DNA of 64,000 nucleotides. It comes from Staphylococcus sp. MI 10-1553. GTDB taxonomy: Bacteria; Bacillota; Bacilli; Staphylococcales; Staphylococcaceae. The stretch lies in NCBI RefSeq assembly GCF_010365305.1, contig NZ_CP048279.1, positions 1,116,001 through 1,180,000 of the forward strand, in the 5' to 3' direction. Positions within the stretch are counted from its first letter, which is position 1. Every line of letters begins with the position of its first letter. Shown piece by piece: positions 19,034 through 29,067 of the stretch. A program made the position numbers and the translations under genes. Under the pieces are notes generated by a model. The model ran no database searches. It saw only the letters and a program-made list of their open reading frames with translations, and was not told the DNA's origin.

Positions 19034-19840
19034 ATGAAAAGAAGAGACCGAATAGCCAAGCAGTCCAAGCACTCACCTCACAATGAGCCGCATCACAATA
19101 CGTATTACCAGCCTGTCGGACAACCGCCTAAGAAACAAAAGCCACGCCGTATTTTTCGCACGTTATTGTTGCTGATTGTTTTAGCGGGTGCGTTATTTAT
19201 TGGCATGATGTATTTTATGGCACAGCGCGCGGATATAGATGCGTTAAAAAGTATCGAACAAAAAAGTGGTTATGTCAGTGCTTCCCAAATGCCAGATTAT
19301 ACAAAAGGGGCATTTATCGCTGTAGAAGATCGTCGTTTTTACAAACATTCAGGTGTAGATTATCGAGGAAGTTTACGTGCGATTTTTGCATCGGTACGTG
19401 ACCGCGATCGTCTGCAAGGTGGGAGTACGATAACACAGCAACTTGCCAAAAACTATTATTATGACAATCAACAGACCGTGACGCGTAAGTTAAAAGAAAT
19501 GTTTGTCGCAAAACGGATTGAACGTCATTACGATAAAGATGAAATTTTAAGTTACTATATGAATAATATTTATTATGGTGACAATCATTATACAATTGAA
19601 TCTGCTGCGAATTATTATTTTGGTGTCACAACAAATGAACAAAATTATACATTACCGCATATTACTGTGTTACAAAGTGCAATATTAGCAAGTAAAGTCA
19701 ATGCGCCTTCTGTATACAATGTGAATGACATGTCACCTTCATTTATTAATCGTACAAAAATGACGTTAGAAAAAATGAAGCAACAAGAATTTATTAATGA
19801 ACAACAATATACTGAAGCGTTGCAACAACTTGGTGCTTAA
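19034..19840 (+). CDS. sgtB: Monofunctional peptidoglycan glycosyltransferase SgtB
   Basis: A 268-residue GT51 enzyme polymerising lipid II into glycan strands at the outer membrane face. It has a basic N-terminal tail, one membrane helix (about 45-67), then the catalytic block [14 protein letters not shown] with the essential Glu, [12 protein letters not shown], and the KEMFVA..IE motif. Length equals S. aureus SgtB/Mgt. The start ATG at 19034 has only a weak ribosome site. Confidence 0.93.
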   Translation: MKRRDRIAKQSKHSPHNEPHHNTYYQPVGQPPKKQKPRRIFRTLLLLIVLAGALFIGMMYFMAQRADIDALKSIEQKSGYVSASQMPDYTKGAFIAVEDRRFYKHSGVDYRGSLRAIFASVRDRDRLQGGSTITQQLAKNYYYDNQQTVTRKLKEMFVAKRIERHYDKDEILSYYMNNIYYGDNHYTIESAANYYFGVTTNEQNYTLPHITVLQSAILASKVNAPSVYNVNDMSPSFINRTKMTLEKMKQQEFINEQQYTEALQQLGA

Positions 19841-19945
19841 CGTATGAATATGGCATAATAAGGTCATGAAGTGTAGAGGGAATACGAGGCAACTTGTTAT
19901 TTTTATGACTGCACAGCTTTAATGTTGGTCACGATGCTATCATCA

Positions 19946-20004
19946 GAGTGGGGTAGAGCATTGGAATCTAATTTCATTTTTAGATTTTAGCTCTACTCTT
20001 TTTG
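19946..20004 (+). terminator. Terminator between sgtB and recX
   Basis: GTAGAGC..AATCTAA pairs with TTAGATT..GCTCTAC, followed by TCTTTTTG. Most likely ends sgtB. Confidence 0.65.
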
Positions 20005-20024
20005 TTATTTAAAGGAGTGAAACG

Positions 20025-20828
20025 ATGTCAAAAATCACTAAAATTGAAGTGCAAAAATATAATCATGAGCGTTTTAACATTTATATTGATAATGCATTTG
20101 CGTTGGGCATTTCAATAGATACGTTAGTGGCATTTAATATTAAAAAAGGCGATGAAATGGACACAGCGGAACTCAAAGCATTGGCCCAACGTGAGCATCA
20201 ACAACAAGCGAACAATCATGCCATTCAATATTTGTCCTACCGTAAGAGAACACGTAAAGAAATTGCCACACAGCTGAGAAAAGAAGGTTTTGAAGAAGAC
20301 ATCATTCATGAAGCAATCGCCTATTGTGAGCGTCTCAAACTCATTGATCATCGCGATTATATAATCAGTTTAAAAAATACAATGCTACGTACGACGGATA
20401 AAGGACCGGAAGTATTTCGTCAAAAGTTACATCAAGCAGGGATTGAAGCGGATTTGATAGAAGAAGGAGTCCGTCTATACGAAGAAGAACAACCATTCGA
20501 ACGTATTGTAGAAATTGGTCAAAAAATAATGGATCAAAAGAAAGGACCCACTTCAAAAGTAAGAGTGAAAGTACAACAATCTTTACAGCAAAAAGGATTC
20601 TCCCTAGACACGATATTTAAAGTGATTGATGCATTAGATTTTACACAAGACCCAGAAACTGTGGATAATTTATTGCAACGTGATTTAGAGAAAGTCTATA
20701 ATAAATATCAGAAGAAATATGAAGGAAAGCCTTTATATATGAAAACGGTTGAGGCATTATTAAGAAAAGGGTATCCGTATGACGATATCCAACGAAAACT
20801 GACAGAAAGTGGTATTGATCATGATTGA
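20025..20828 (+). CDS. recX: Recombination regulator RecX
   Basis: A 267-residue protein made of repeated three-helix RecX modules (for example YLSYRKRTRKEIATQLRKEG and its echoes near 185 and 240). It binds RecA filaments and limits recombinase activity. AAAGGAG precedes the ATG. The TGA overlaps the next start, so it is coupled to the YfhH gene. Confidence 0.92.
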   Translation: MSKITKIEVQKYNHERFNIYIDNAFALGISIDTLVAFNIKKGDEMDTAELKALAQREHQQQANNHAIQYLSYRKRTRKEIATQLRKEGFEEDIIHEAIAYCERLKLIDHRDYIISLKNTMLRTTDKGPEVFRQKLHQAGIEADLIEEGVRLYEEEQPFERIVEIGQKIMDQKKGPTSKVRVKVQQSLQQKGFSLDTIFKVIDALDFTQDPETVDNLLQRDLEKVYNKYQKKYEGKPLYMKTVEALLRKGYPYDDIQRKLTESGIDHD

Positions 20829-21135
20829 AAAACGTTTAAGCGACATGGATAGACAAGAAATTTTACATGTCATCCAGACGAGTAAAGAGAAAATGCGAAA
20901 AGCTGAAATGAACGGCATCATGAATGAATATGATGTTTATGCGAATAAAGTAGTCATTGCAGAAAGCTATTTAATCGACACGAATGAAATTGAACTTGGT
21001 AAAATTTACCACCTAAAAGATGGAACAGGAAATGACTTTAAAGTCGAACGTCTCAAAGGCGTATTCGCATGGGGCTACCGCATTAATGGGGCGGAAGCTG
21101 AAGAAGGTTTACCAATTTCATTATTACAAATATAG
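20821..21135 (+). CDS. YfhH family protein
   Basis: A 104-residue protein of the YfhH/DUF1811 family: helical N-terminus (LSDMDRQEILHVIQ) and a small beta domain (YHLKDGTGNDFKVERLKGVFAWGYRI). Function unknown. A frame opens at 20809, but the ATG at 20821 (overlapping the recX stop by eight bases) gives the normal N-terminus MIEKRLSD. Same operon as recX. Confidence 0.82.
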   Translation: MIEKRLSDMDRQEILHVIQTSKEKMRKAEMNGIMNEYDVYANKVVIAESYLIDTNEIELGKIYHLKDGTGNDFKVERLKGVFAWGYRINGAEAEEGLPISLLQI

Positions 21136-21150
21136 AAGGGACTTTAGCGC

Positions 21151-22680
21151 ATGGGGAGTTCAATTGTCTTGAAGATGATTAATGTCACACATTATTATCG
21201 TAATCAAAAAAAGCAAAATGTGCTTAAACCTTTTAGTTATCAACCAGAAGATATTGAGTTGAACAACATTTCTCTACATATTTATGAAGGTGAAGCGTTA
21301 GGGATTATCGGTGAGGCTGAATCATCTAAATCATTAATTGGTGAAATTTTAGCTGGAACTGTCGAACCTGATAAAGGAAGAATCGCACGTGCAGCATCAA
21401 TGTTTTATGCGAATATGAATCAAAAATCAGTTGAAAATATTTTAGTGATTGACTATGTAAAAGATGTCATTCAACTGTATCCTTACGATGCACCTGAACA
21501 TAAAGCAACACAAGTGATTAAGTATGCGCATTTAGATGGTGTGCAAAATCAACGGGTCAAAGATTTAACAGATACACAATATGCGCAGTTGTTATTCAGT
21601 TTAGCACGCGCATCAGAAGCGAAAATTGTGATTTTAAGTCATATATTGAGTGATTTAGATGAAGGTTTTTTTGAAAAAGCAAAAGTGATGGTAGAAGATT
21701 ATATCGACCGCGAATGGACTTGGATTGCGATTGACAATGATGTAGAAAAAGTGAAAGCAGTGAGCAACTATTTAGCATGGATTTCACACGGTCAAGTGCG
21801 TAAAGAAGGCTCGATTAAACAAGTGCTGCCTTATTTTCTGTCACATCAACGTGATATGGCATCGTTAACGACAGCAGAAGAACGTGAACACTTTGATGAA
21901 GATTGGAAGCGGAATCGTTCACGCATGCCAGAACTTACATATAATTTTAGACGTATCGAACGTTATCGACACGCGCAACCCCCAGCCTTTTTATCGCGGA
22001 TATGGACGTGGTTGGCACTGTTTTTTATTGGCATGTGTGTGGCAGGTGTATTGATTTTTACCAATTTAGGCAAAATTGCGAGCGCACCATTGGCCACACA
22101 AGCAACAATTTCGAAATCGACATCTGATCCATACGTTGATAAATTAGCTTATGGCATTGTAAACGACAGTGAAATGAATATTACGCCATTAGACAATAAA
22201 GGTAAAGAAGTGCAGTTACCACACTATGCAGTAGCGTCGATTACGGGTGAGAATAAAACGACGTACCGTATTGAAGTGGATGGCAAAAGTTATAAAGCAA
22301 ACAAAGATAAATTTCTTTATTTAAATCCGGCAGCACTTTATAAAGAAGTCGATCGTAAACAGTTAGAACCTTATATGAAGGATAACTATATTAACTATGT
22401 CGATTACTTTAACAGTGCACTTCATCAATCACATAAAAAGGTGAATGAAACACTTGTGCCTGAACATCAACAACGATTTGTAGAACCGATTGTAGAACAG
22501 CCGATTTCAATGTTGTTTGATGACCGCGATCATTTACTCGGCTTTACATTTCCAATCGTGAAACAAGACAAATTTAGAGATGAATTTAATATTAAAACCG
22601 ATATTTGGATGAGCAAAACAGATGCAGGTTATTTAATTGCCGATCTCAAACATTCCAAATGGATTTATATCGAATTGTAG
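21151..22680 (+). CDS. TagH-like ABC protein with degenerate ATPase motifs
   Basis: A 509-residue protein: an ABC ATPase-like domain (1-240), a linker, one membrane helix (about 287-307) and a probable external domain. This is the long TagH layout seen in Bacillus teichoic-acid exporters. Every catalytic motif is altered: Walker A is GEAESSKS (two glycines lost), the signature is LTDTQ instead of LSGGQ, Walker B reads KIVILSHIL without the Asp-Glu pair, and the switch histidine is replaced in WIAIDND. ATP hydrolysis is therefore doubtful. It is followed directly by a permease gene and probably forms a complex with it. The substrate is unknown. Confidence 0.72.
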   Translation: MGSSIVLKMINVTHYYRNQKKQNVLKPFSYQPEDIELNNISLHIYEGEALGIIGEAESSKSLIGEILAGTVEPDKGRIARAASMFYANMNQKSVENILVIDYVKDVIQLYPYDAPEHKATQVIKYAHLDGVQNQRVKDLTDTQYAQLLFSLARASEAKIVILSHILSDLDEGFFEKAKVMVEDYIDREWTWIAIDNDVEKVKAVSNYLAWISHGQVRKEGSIKQVLPYFLSHQRDMASLTTAEEREHFDEDWKRNRSRMPELTYNFRRIERYRHAQPPAFLSRIWTWLALFFIGMCVAGVLIFTNLGKIASAPLATQATISKSTSDPYVDKLAYGIVNDSEMNITPLDNKGKEVQLPHYAVASITGENKTTYRIEVDGKSYKANKDKFLYLNPAALYKEVDRKQLEPYMKDNYINYVDYFNSALHQSHKKVNETLVPEHQQRFVEPIVEQPISMLFDDRDHLLGFTFPIVKQDKFRDEFNIKTDIWMSKTDAGYLIADLKHSKWIYIEL

Positions 22681-23487
22681 GTGATGAGCGTGTTAGAAAA
22701 CTTAATTCATTTTTTCCATAATCGAACAAGATTGTTTAGACACAGTAAATATCGCCTTCAAAAACATCGTAAATGGACAGCATTAACTTTTTTAATCGCA
22801 TTCGGTTTAATGGTTTTCACCGCGATTGCTTTTCAATTTTTAGATATCGTGGAAGTGACACAAGCGACCTTTGATTATCGCCTGACAGGGCTCGTCGCTT
22901 TTGGTGTCATATGGGTTGCGATTTATATTCATTATCGCTTCTTTCCTAGAGATTATTATGTGACGCGTCACTTTAATATGAGTCCATTTTTCCATATTGT
23001 TTTGTCGAGCGTGATGAATACCGTCATATTAACTGTATTAATGAGCGTCATGGCTTGGTTAAAACCTTTGAATACAGATACGACGTGGGTAGGCGTATTC
23101 TTTTATAGTGCGATGTCGTTCATTTTTATCTTCATCATGTCATATTTACTTGGTTTAGTGTATGTGCTCTATCCAAAGTTAGACCGCGTTTTTATATTGA
23201 TCATGATTTTGACATTTTTACTCGTGCCAATTCTTTATATTCCACCTAATAGTAACGGTTGGGTGACACATATTATGATGCTGAACCCGATGTATTATTT
23301 AGTCAATGGGATGCAACAAGCTGTTATCGTTGGCCATGAAGCCATGAATCATCTCGGTTATCATCTTTATTTCATGTGTTTCATTGGACTAATAATTGTC
23401 TTCTGTTATGCATTAAAAGATTATGTATCACAATTAAGACCAAACGAACACCATCAATCAGAAGGACAAAAAGAAAAAGCAGAGTAA
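22681..23487 (+). CDS. ABC-2-type permease, TagG-like
   Basis: A 268-residue membrane protein with six hydrophobic segments and the ABC-2/TagG order, including LNPMYYLVNGMQQAV before the last helices. It starts immediately after the stop of the TagH-like partner; GTG 22681, ATG 22684 or GTG 22690 are all possible starts. Presumed to transport a cell-envelope polymer or lipid, but this is inferred only from the family. The real TarGH of staphylococci is a separate locus. Confidence 0.7.
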   Translation: MMSVLENLIHFFHNRTRLFRHSKYRLQKHRKWTALTFLIAFGLMVFTAIAFQFLDIVEVTQATFDYRLTGLVAFGVIWVAIYIHYRFFPRDYYVTRHFNMSPFFHIVLSSVMNTVILTVLMSVMAWLKPLNTDTTWVGVFFYSAMSFIFIFIMSYLLGLVYVLYPKLDRVFILIMILTFLLVPILYIPPNSNGWVTHIMMLNPMYYLVNGMQQAVIVGHEAMNHLGYHLYFMCFIGLIIVFCYALKDYVSQLRPNEHHQSEGQKEKAE

Positions 23488-23492
23488 AACAA

Positions 23493-23537
23493 TAAGCTGT
23501 GAAACAACGACATCACATCGTTGAACACAGCTTTTGT
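23493..23537 (+). terminator. Terminator of the TagGH-like pair
   Basis: AAGCTGTG/CACAGCTT with an inner CAACGA/TCGTTG stem, then TTTGTTTG. Confidence 0.65.
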
Positions 23538-23729
23538 TTGATGTTATATACATGATAGGGGGAGGCACATTTTTAATTATAAGATAAAGGGATATGAAGC
23601 TTTAACGAAGCACCATGAATACAAGTTGTTATTTGAATTAAATAAATGTGCATTGTTGCGATATTCAAAGATTGTAAGAACAATTCTTCAATTTCAAAAT
23701 AAAAAGCCTTTTAAAATTGCAAATCAGGC

Positions 23730-23994
23730 GAGACTCCTGAGGGATAAACCAAAGACTTAAATATGATTTCTGATATTTAACAGCGACCACTGTGTATCGC
23801 AGTAGCTGTCTGACTTCTCAATGCTTGTACTTTTGAGAAGTCTAGTCAGCCTTGCGGGGGCAGTACGACGAAATCTTTGTTGCACACGAGATTGCTGTAC
23901 TGCTCCCAAAATCCACCAACGCTTCAATTAATGTAACAGTAAAATCAAAGCGTTAGTTGAAGTTTCAGTGCCTAGGAATGCGAGCCTAAAATGG
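23730..23994 (+). repeat. Structured dispersed repeat, copy C
   Basis: Same element as 4155-4420, same orientation. The last stem is AACGCTT/AAGCGTT in place of TTTGCCT/AGGCAAA in copy A. It lies between the convergent permease and YfhP genes. The rest of 23488-24098 has no gene; an open frame from about 23560 lacks a start codon. Confidence 0.75.
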
Positions 23995-24098
23995 CAATTA
24001 AAAAAGGCTATGAATCGATATTGTAAAGAATTGTGCTTTCAATCGTAAGGTTGTATCTGAACATCATGCAACTTTAAATGATTCTATACGACTCTGTA

Positions 24099-25076
24099 TT
24101 AATGTGCGAGTAATTTTTTCAATAACTTCTCCTCACTAAACACCCAGCCTGTATACGAATGCTTCACTTTCAACTCTTGATCAAGATGTAAAACCGCCAC
24201 AAACTGATAATGACCATCCTTCAAATAACGCAAATCAATAAAACGCAACTCAGTCGTATAAGAATCAACCTGTCTCACATGCCAACGATAGATAGAAGAA
24301 AAGTTCAGAAAAGCTTTCACATTTTTATCATATTGCGCATATTTCATAATCGCATCACTTGGAAAAGGCTGACGCTCCACCTTGTCACTAAACACAATAT
24401 TACGTCCATAACTGCGACCGACATAATCGTATTTTTCAGTTTGAATTGCAATACGCCATTGCATAAAGCGAAGGGTCGGCGCTACAAAAACTTTAATCGG
24501 TGTACCGAGATGTTCCACTTGATTTAAAGCTTGTTTTTTTAACCAACTGCGCATTTGAAATCTTAAGATATAATACACAATGAGAATGATTAAAACTGGA
24601 ATAAATACGACATAAGGGTGTACACCTATGGCCCAAATGGCGATACCAATGAGCAAAATCATAAAAATAATCGGATCAAATGTATTAATGACACTCAGTT
24701 GAATCCATTTACTCGAAAAAGGCCGCAATGCCTGTGTGCCATATGAGTTGAAAATATCAACAAACACATGGAGAAATACAGCGAGTTGTGCCCATAACCA
24801 TACATGTAAAGGGTCGACTTGTTTGAAAAAACTATAGACTAGTAAAGTTAACAATAATGGCCAAAGTAAAGTAAAAGGAATAGAATGTGTAATGCCTCTA
24901 TGATTTGAAATATATGTTGCATTATCTTTTAATTTTAGTACAGTATCACTATCAGGAATTAATGAACTCGCAATCAGTACAGTTGCCGTTGCAGCGAAGT
25001 TTCCGCTCATGGCAGCATCCGTCGTTGCGATTGCTGTAAGTCCAACGCCTATCGCGATGTGTGTGGCTGTATCCAT
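24099..25076 (-). CDS. YdjM/YfhP-type membrane-bound metal-dependent hydrolase
   Basis: A 325-residue protein. The N-terminal half has four to five hydrophobic segments with the family motifs TATHIAIGVG, SLIPDSDT and NHRGITHS (His/Asp metal ligands). The second half is soluble. The family is annotated as metal-dependent hydrolase and linked to LexA-regulated YdjM; the substrate is unknown. It is divergent from mutY. Confidence 0.8.
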   Translation of the reverse strand: MDTATHIAIGVGLTAIATTDAAMSGNFAATATVLIASSLIPDSDTVLKLKDNATYISNHRGITHSIPFTLLWPLLLTLLVYSFFKQVDPLHVWLWAQLAVFLHVFVDIFNSYGTQALRPFSSKWIQLSVINTFDPIIFMILLIGIAIWAIGVHPYVVFIPVLIILIVYYILRFQMRSWLKKQALNQVEHLGTPIKVFVAPTLRFMQWRIAIQTEKYDYVGRSYGRNIVFSDKVERQPFPSDAIMKYAQYDKNVKAFLNFSSIYRWHVRQVDSYTTELRFIDLRYLKDGHYQFVAVLHLDQELKVKHSYTGWVFSEEKLLKKLLAH

Positions 25077-25166
25077 AATGTCTCACTCTTTTCAATATAA
25101 CGTAACTTTATTATAGTCGATAATTGAAATGAACAAAAATCATTAATATGTACAAGGAGAATTGAA

Positions 25167-26210
25167 ATGTTAGATGAACTTACATTCAAGCCACATTTAT
25201 TGGAATGGTTTGAAAAGGAACAACGGCAAATGCCTTGGAGAGAAACGAAAAATCCATATTATATTTGGATCAGCGAAGTGATGTTACAACAAACACAAGT
25301 CGATACGGTCCGAGATTATTATCATCGTTTTGTTGAAGCGTTTCCGACAATTGAAGATTTGGCAAATGCGCATGAGGACGATGTATTAAAACTTTGGGAA
25401 GGTCTCGGATATTATAGTCGTGCACGTAATTTTCATACTGCCGCAAAAGAAGTCGTCGCATTTCATGATGGAAGCATGCCGCAACATCCGGAGACATTTT
25501 TGAAATTGAAAGGTGTCGGTCCATACACACAAGCAGCTGTGATGAGCATTGCTTTCGATTTACCGTTAGCGACAGTGGATGGGAATGTCTTTCGTGTATG
25601 GTCGCGTTTAAACGATGATGCACGTGATACAGCGCTTCAGTCGACAAGAAAAGCTTACGAAAATGAGTTGGCGCCTTATGTTGAACAGCAGTCAGGTGAT
25701 TTTAATCAAGCGATGATGGAGTTAGGGGCACTCGTGTGTACACCTAAAGCGCCACTTTGTATATTTTGTCCAGTTCAAATGCATTGTGAAGCCTACGAAC
25801 GCGGGACAGAATTAGAACGTCCTGTGAAAACGAAAAAGTTGAAGAAAAAAACATTGAATTTTGATGTGTATGTCATTCAAAATCAATCAGGAGACTATTT
25901 AATAGAACAGCGTACAGCGTCATTATTAAAAGGCATGTGGCAGTTTCCAATGGTTGAATATGGTGCGACTCAAGCTATAGAAAAAACGTTAGACGTCAAT
26001 AATTTAACGATTCAACGTAAAAATGTTTTGAAAGTGAAACATCAATTTACACATTTGACATGGTATTTAACTGTACATACTGCAACGGTGGATGAAGCAG
26101 CATCGATCATCGCAAAAGGAAGACGATGGATGGCACCCGCTGAAAAGGATGACTACTCTTTTCCAGTTCCAATGACTAAAATATTTAACGCTATAAATGA
26201 ATCGGAATAA
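25167..26210 (+). CDS. mutY: A/G-specific adenine glycosylase MutY
   Basis: Removes adenine mispaired with 8-oxoguanine. The 347 residues carry the catalytic Glu in EVMLQQTQVDTV, the helix-hairpin-helix LKGVGPYTQAAV with catalytic Asp in ATVDGNVFRV, the [4Fe-4S] pattern C-x6-C-x2-C-x5-C in CTPKAPLCIFCPVQMHC, and a C-terminal NUDIX-like 8-oxoG recognition domain. ACAAGGAG precedes the ATG. Confidence 0.95.
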   Translation: MLDELTFKPHLLEWFEKEQRQMPWRETKNPYYIWISEVMLQQTQVDTVRDYYHRFVEAFPTIEDLANAHEDDVLKLWEGLGYYSRARNFHTAAKEVVAFHDGSMPQHPETFLKLKGVGPYTQAAVMSIAFDLPLATVDGNVFRVWSRLNDDARDTALQSTRKAYENELAPYVEQQSGDFNQAMMELGALVCTPKAPLCIFCPVQMHCEAYERGTELERPVKTKKLKKKTLNFDVYVIQNQSGDYLIEQRTASLLKGMWQFPMVEYGATQAIEKTLDVNNLTIQRKNVLKVKHQFTHLTWYLTVHTATVDEAASIIAKGRRWMAPAEKDDYSFPVPMTKIFNAINESE

Positions 26211-26275
26211 TTAAGTAATAGGATTGGAATATGATATAATAACGAGGTGAATTTTTAACAAGGTGGTGTGAGAAG

Positions 26276-26818
26276 TTGGTCAAATCGTGTATACCTCGCG
26301 AAGGGGAATCGATTAAAATTCAATCTTATAAACACGATGGCAATATACACCGTGTATGGTCCGAAACTACAATTTTAAAAGGAACAGCAGATGTCGTCAT
26401 CGGTGGTAATGATCATACGCTTGTGACCGAAAGTGATGGCCGCACTTGGGTAACGCGCGAACCTGCAATTGTCTATTTCCATTCAGAATATTGGTTTAAT
26501 GTCATTTGTATGTTTCGTGAAGATGGCGTTTATTATTATTGTAACTTATCGTCGCCTTTTGTTTGCGATGAAGAAGCTTTAAAATATATCGACTATGATT
26601 TAGATATTAAAGTTTATCCAAACGGCAAATATCATTTATTAGATGAAGATGAATATGAACAACATATGAATCAAATGAATTATCCAAAAGATATTGATAT
26701 GATTTTAAGACGCAATGTTGATATTTTACAACAATGGATTGAGCAGAAAAAAGGACCATTTGCACCTGATTTTATTAAAGTGTGGCGTCAACGATTTCAA
26801 AAGGTGAAAAACTTTTAA
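26276..26818 (+). CDS. Nucleoside tri-/diphosphate phosphatase Ntdp (DUF402)
   Basis: A 180-residue DUF402 protein nearly identical in length and blocks to S. aureus SA1684 (Ntdp): [24 protein letters not shown], and [11 protein letters not shown] with acidic metal ligands. It hydrolyses nucleoside tri- and diphosphates. The start is TTG at 26276, behind AAGGTGGTG. Confidence 0.88.
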   Translation: MVKSCIPREGESIKIQSYKHDGNIHRVWSETTILKGTADVVIGGNDHTLVTESDGRTWVTREPAIVYFHSEYWFNVICMFREDGVYYYCNLSSPFVCDEEALKYIDYDLDIKVYPNGKYHLLDEDEYEQHMNQMNYPKDIDMILRRNVDILQQWIEQKKGPFAPDFIKVWRQRFQKVKNF

Positions 26819-26873
26819 AGTATCATGTCGTATGTAATTGAATAACAACACCGATTGGCAATGACAATGTAAT

Positions 26874-26911
26874 ACGGGAGTGAGACAACTGATATTGTTC
26901 TTACTCCCGTT
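26874..26911 (+). terminator. Terminator
   Basis: ACGGGAGT pairs with ACTCCCGT downstream of the Ntdp gene; the following T run is short. Confidence 0.5.
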
Positions 26912-27004
26912 CAATTCGTCATTCAAAGAGACGTGCGAAACTTATTTTATACATGATACATATGTGAGCAATGATGACGTAGGATAATACTGGGGGGCGT
27001 TTTT

Positions 27005-28741
27005 TTGATAAGACGATATTTAGAGTTTGTAAAGCCGTATAAATGGCTGATTGTTGGCACGATTATAGTCGGGATATTGAAGTTTGGTATTCCGTTGCTG
27101 ATTCCATTATTAATCAAATATGTCATTGACGACGTGATTAATAATGCGGCTTTAACAGTAGATGATAAGTTAATGCGTTTAGCTGTGTCTATGCTCATTG
27201 CGGCGTTTATTTTTGTAGTGGTACGCCCACCGATTGAGTTTTTTAGACAATATTTAGCACAATGGACAAGTAACAAAATTTTATATGATATTCGAAAAAA
27301 ATTGTATGATCATTTACAAGCATTAAGTTCAAAGTTTTATGCGAACAACAAAGCAGGTGAAGTGATTTCACGTGTCATTAATGATGTTGAACAAACGAAA
27401 GATTTCATTATGACGGGTCTCATGAATATTTGGCTTGACTGTATTACGATTATTATTGCGTTATCGGTCATGTTTTTCTTAGACGTTCAACTGACATTAG
27501 CAGCGATAGTCGTCTTACCTTTTTACATTTTAACGGTCTATTTCTTTTTCGGCCGTTTAAGAGCACTGACTCGTGAACGTTCACAAAAGCTCGCTGAAAC
27601 ACAAGGCTTCCTTCATGAACGTGTCAATGGGATGGCAGTCATTAAAAGTTTTGCGATTGAAGCGAACGAAGCGAAAAATTTCGATCAACGCAACACAAAT
27701 TTTTTAAACAAGGCCTTTAAACATACACGTTGGAATGCTTATTCATTTTCGGCTATCAATACTGTGACAGATATTGGTCCATTAATTGTTATAGGTTACG
27801 GTGCTTATTTAGCCATTACGGGATCCGTGACAGTGGGGACACTTGCGGCATTTGTCAGTTATCTCGAACAACTTTACGGACCTTTACGCCGTCTCGTGTC
27901 TTCTTTTACAACATTAACGCAAAGTTTTGCATCAATGGACCGTGTTTTTCAATTGTTTGATGAGCCTTATGATATAAAAAACACACCACAAGCTAAAGCG
28001 ATTCCGATTCGTGAAGGGCATATCGAAATAGAAAATGTGTCATTTAAATACAATCCAGAAGAGCGGAATGTACTGAACCATTTGAATTTAGATATACAGC
28101 ATGGTGAAACAGTCGCATTTGTCGGTATGAGTGGGGGCGGAAAGTCAACCTTAATCCATCTTATCCCTCGCTTTTACGATGTGACAGAAGGATATATTAA
28201 AATTGATGGCCATGACATTAAAGATTTCGATACGGCAAGTTTAAGACGACAAATCGGCATGGTGCAGCAAGACAACATTTTATTTTCCGATACAGTGAAA
28301 GAAAATATTTTGCTCGGCCGTCCAGATGCGTCATTTGAAGAGGTCGTGGAAGCGGCGAAACTGGCAAATGCCCATGAGTTTATTATGGCATTGCCTCAAG
28401 GTTATGATACGGAAGTCGGTGAACGTGGTGTGAAGCTTTCAGGTGGGCAAAAACAACGATTATCGATTGCACGTATTTTCTTAAATGATCCGCCGATTCT
28501 GATTTTAGATGAAGCAACAAGTGCGTTAGATTTAGAAAGTGAAGCAATTATTCAAGAAGCGTTAGAAAAGCTGAGTCATGACCGGACAACGATTATTGTA
28601 GCGCATCGACTTTCAATGATTACCCATGCAGATAAAATTGTCGTCATTGAAAATGGTAAAATTGTTGAGCAAGGTTCTCATGAGGCGTTAATGCAACGAG
28701 AAGGCGCATACCGTCGACTTTACTCTATTCAAAATTTATAA
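27005..28741 (+). CDS. Sav1866-type multidrug ABC exporter
   Basis: A 578-residue half-transporter, the length of S. aureus Sav1866. Six membrane helices (1-320) precede a nucleotide-binding domain with Walker [11 protein letters not shown]-loop, signature LSGGQ, Walker [13 protein letters not shown] and H-loop AHRLS. It works as a homodimer exporting lipids or drugs. The start is TTG at 27005 behind GGGGGGCG, giving [14 protein letters not shown] as in Sav1866. Confidence 0.94.
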   Translation: MIRRYLEFVKPYKWLIVGTIIVGILKFGIPLLIPLLIKYVIDDVINNAALTVDDKLMRLAVSMLIAAFIFVVVRPPIEFFRQYLAQWTSNKILYDIRKKLYDHLQALSSKFYANNKAGEVISRVINDVEQTKDFIMTGLMNIWLDCITIIIALSVMFFLDVQLTLAAIVVLPFYILTVYFFFGRLRALTRERSQKLAETQGFLHERVNGMAVIKSFAIEANEAKNFDQRNTNFLNKAFKHTRWNAYSFSAINTVTDIGPLIVIGYGAYLAITGSVTVGTLAAFVSYLEQLYGPLRRLVSSFTTLTQSFASMDRVFQLFDEPYDIKNTPQAKAIPIREGHIEIENVSFKYNPEERNVLNHLNLDIQHGETVAFVGMSGGGKSTLIHLIPRFYDVTEGYIKIDGHDIKDFDTASLRRQIGMVQQDNILFSDTVKENILLGRPDASFEEVVEAAKLANAHEFIMALPQGYDTEVGERGVKLSGGQKQRLSIARIFLNDPPILILDEATSALDLESEAIIQEALEKLSHDRTTIIVAHRLSMITHADKIVVIENGKIVEQGSHEALMQREGAYRRLYSIQNL

Positions 28742-28765
28742 ATGAATCATAAATCTATGAGTAGT

Positions 28766-28803
28766 AGAGGCTGGCAAAACTTAATTTCTAGCCTCTTTTT
28801 TTG
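28766..28803 (+). terminator. Terminator of the Sav1866-type gene
   Basis: AGAGGCT pairs with AGCCTCT, followed by seven T. The rest of the gap to 29067 shows nothing recognisable. Confidence 0.75.
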
Positions 28804-29067
28804 ATATTTGTTATCTATAATGTGACTGCTAAAAGAAAATTGATAAAATTAAATTTGAAATCAAATGGAATAATCTGAATGCGCAACGCAATAAGAACAA
28901 ACAAGTTTTAAAATTATCTTTATTAGAAAAATCAATAAATGGAATGTTTGAACTGAGCATGTGCCTAGCGGTTATCAATCAAGTTATTTCCAACTTAAAT
29001 CGGTCATCTCAGTCAATGTCGTCCTATATTTCATGTATAATGACAGAAAAAGGGAGTGGGGGTTACA

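Noticed and set aside
23560..23760. Open frame of about 60 codons behind GGGGGAGG, before repeat copy C
   Set aside because: No ATG, GTG or TTG at a usable distance, and the frame runs into the repeat element. Best taken as chance or relic.
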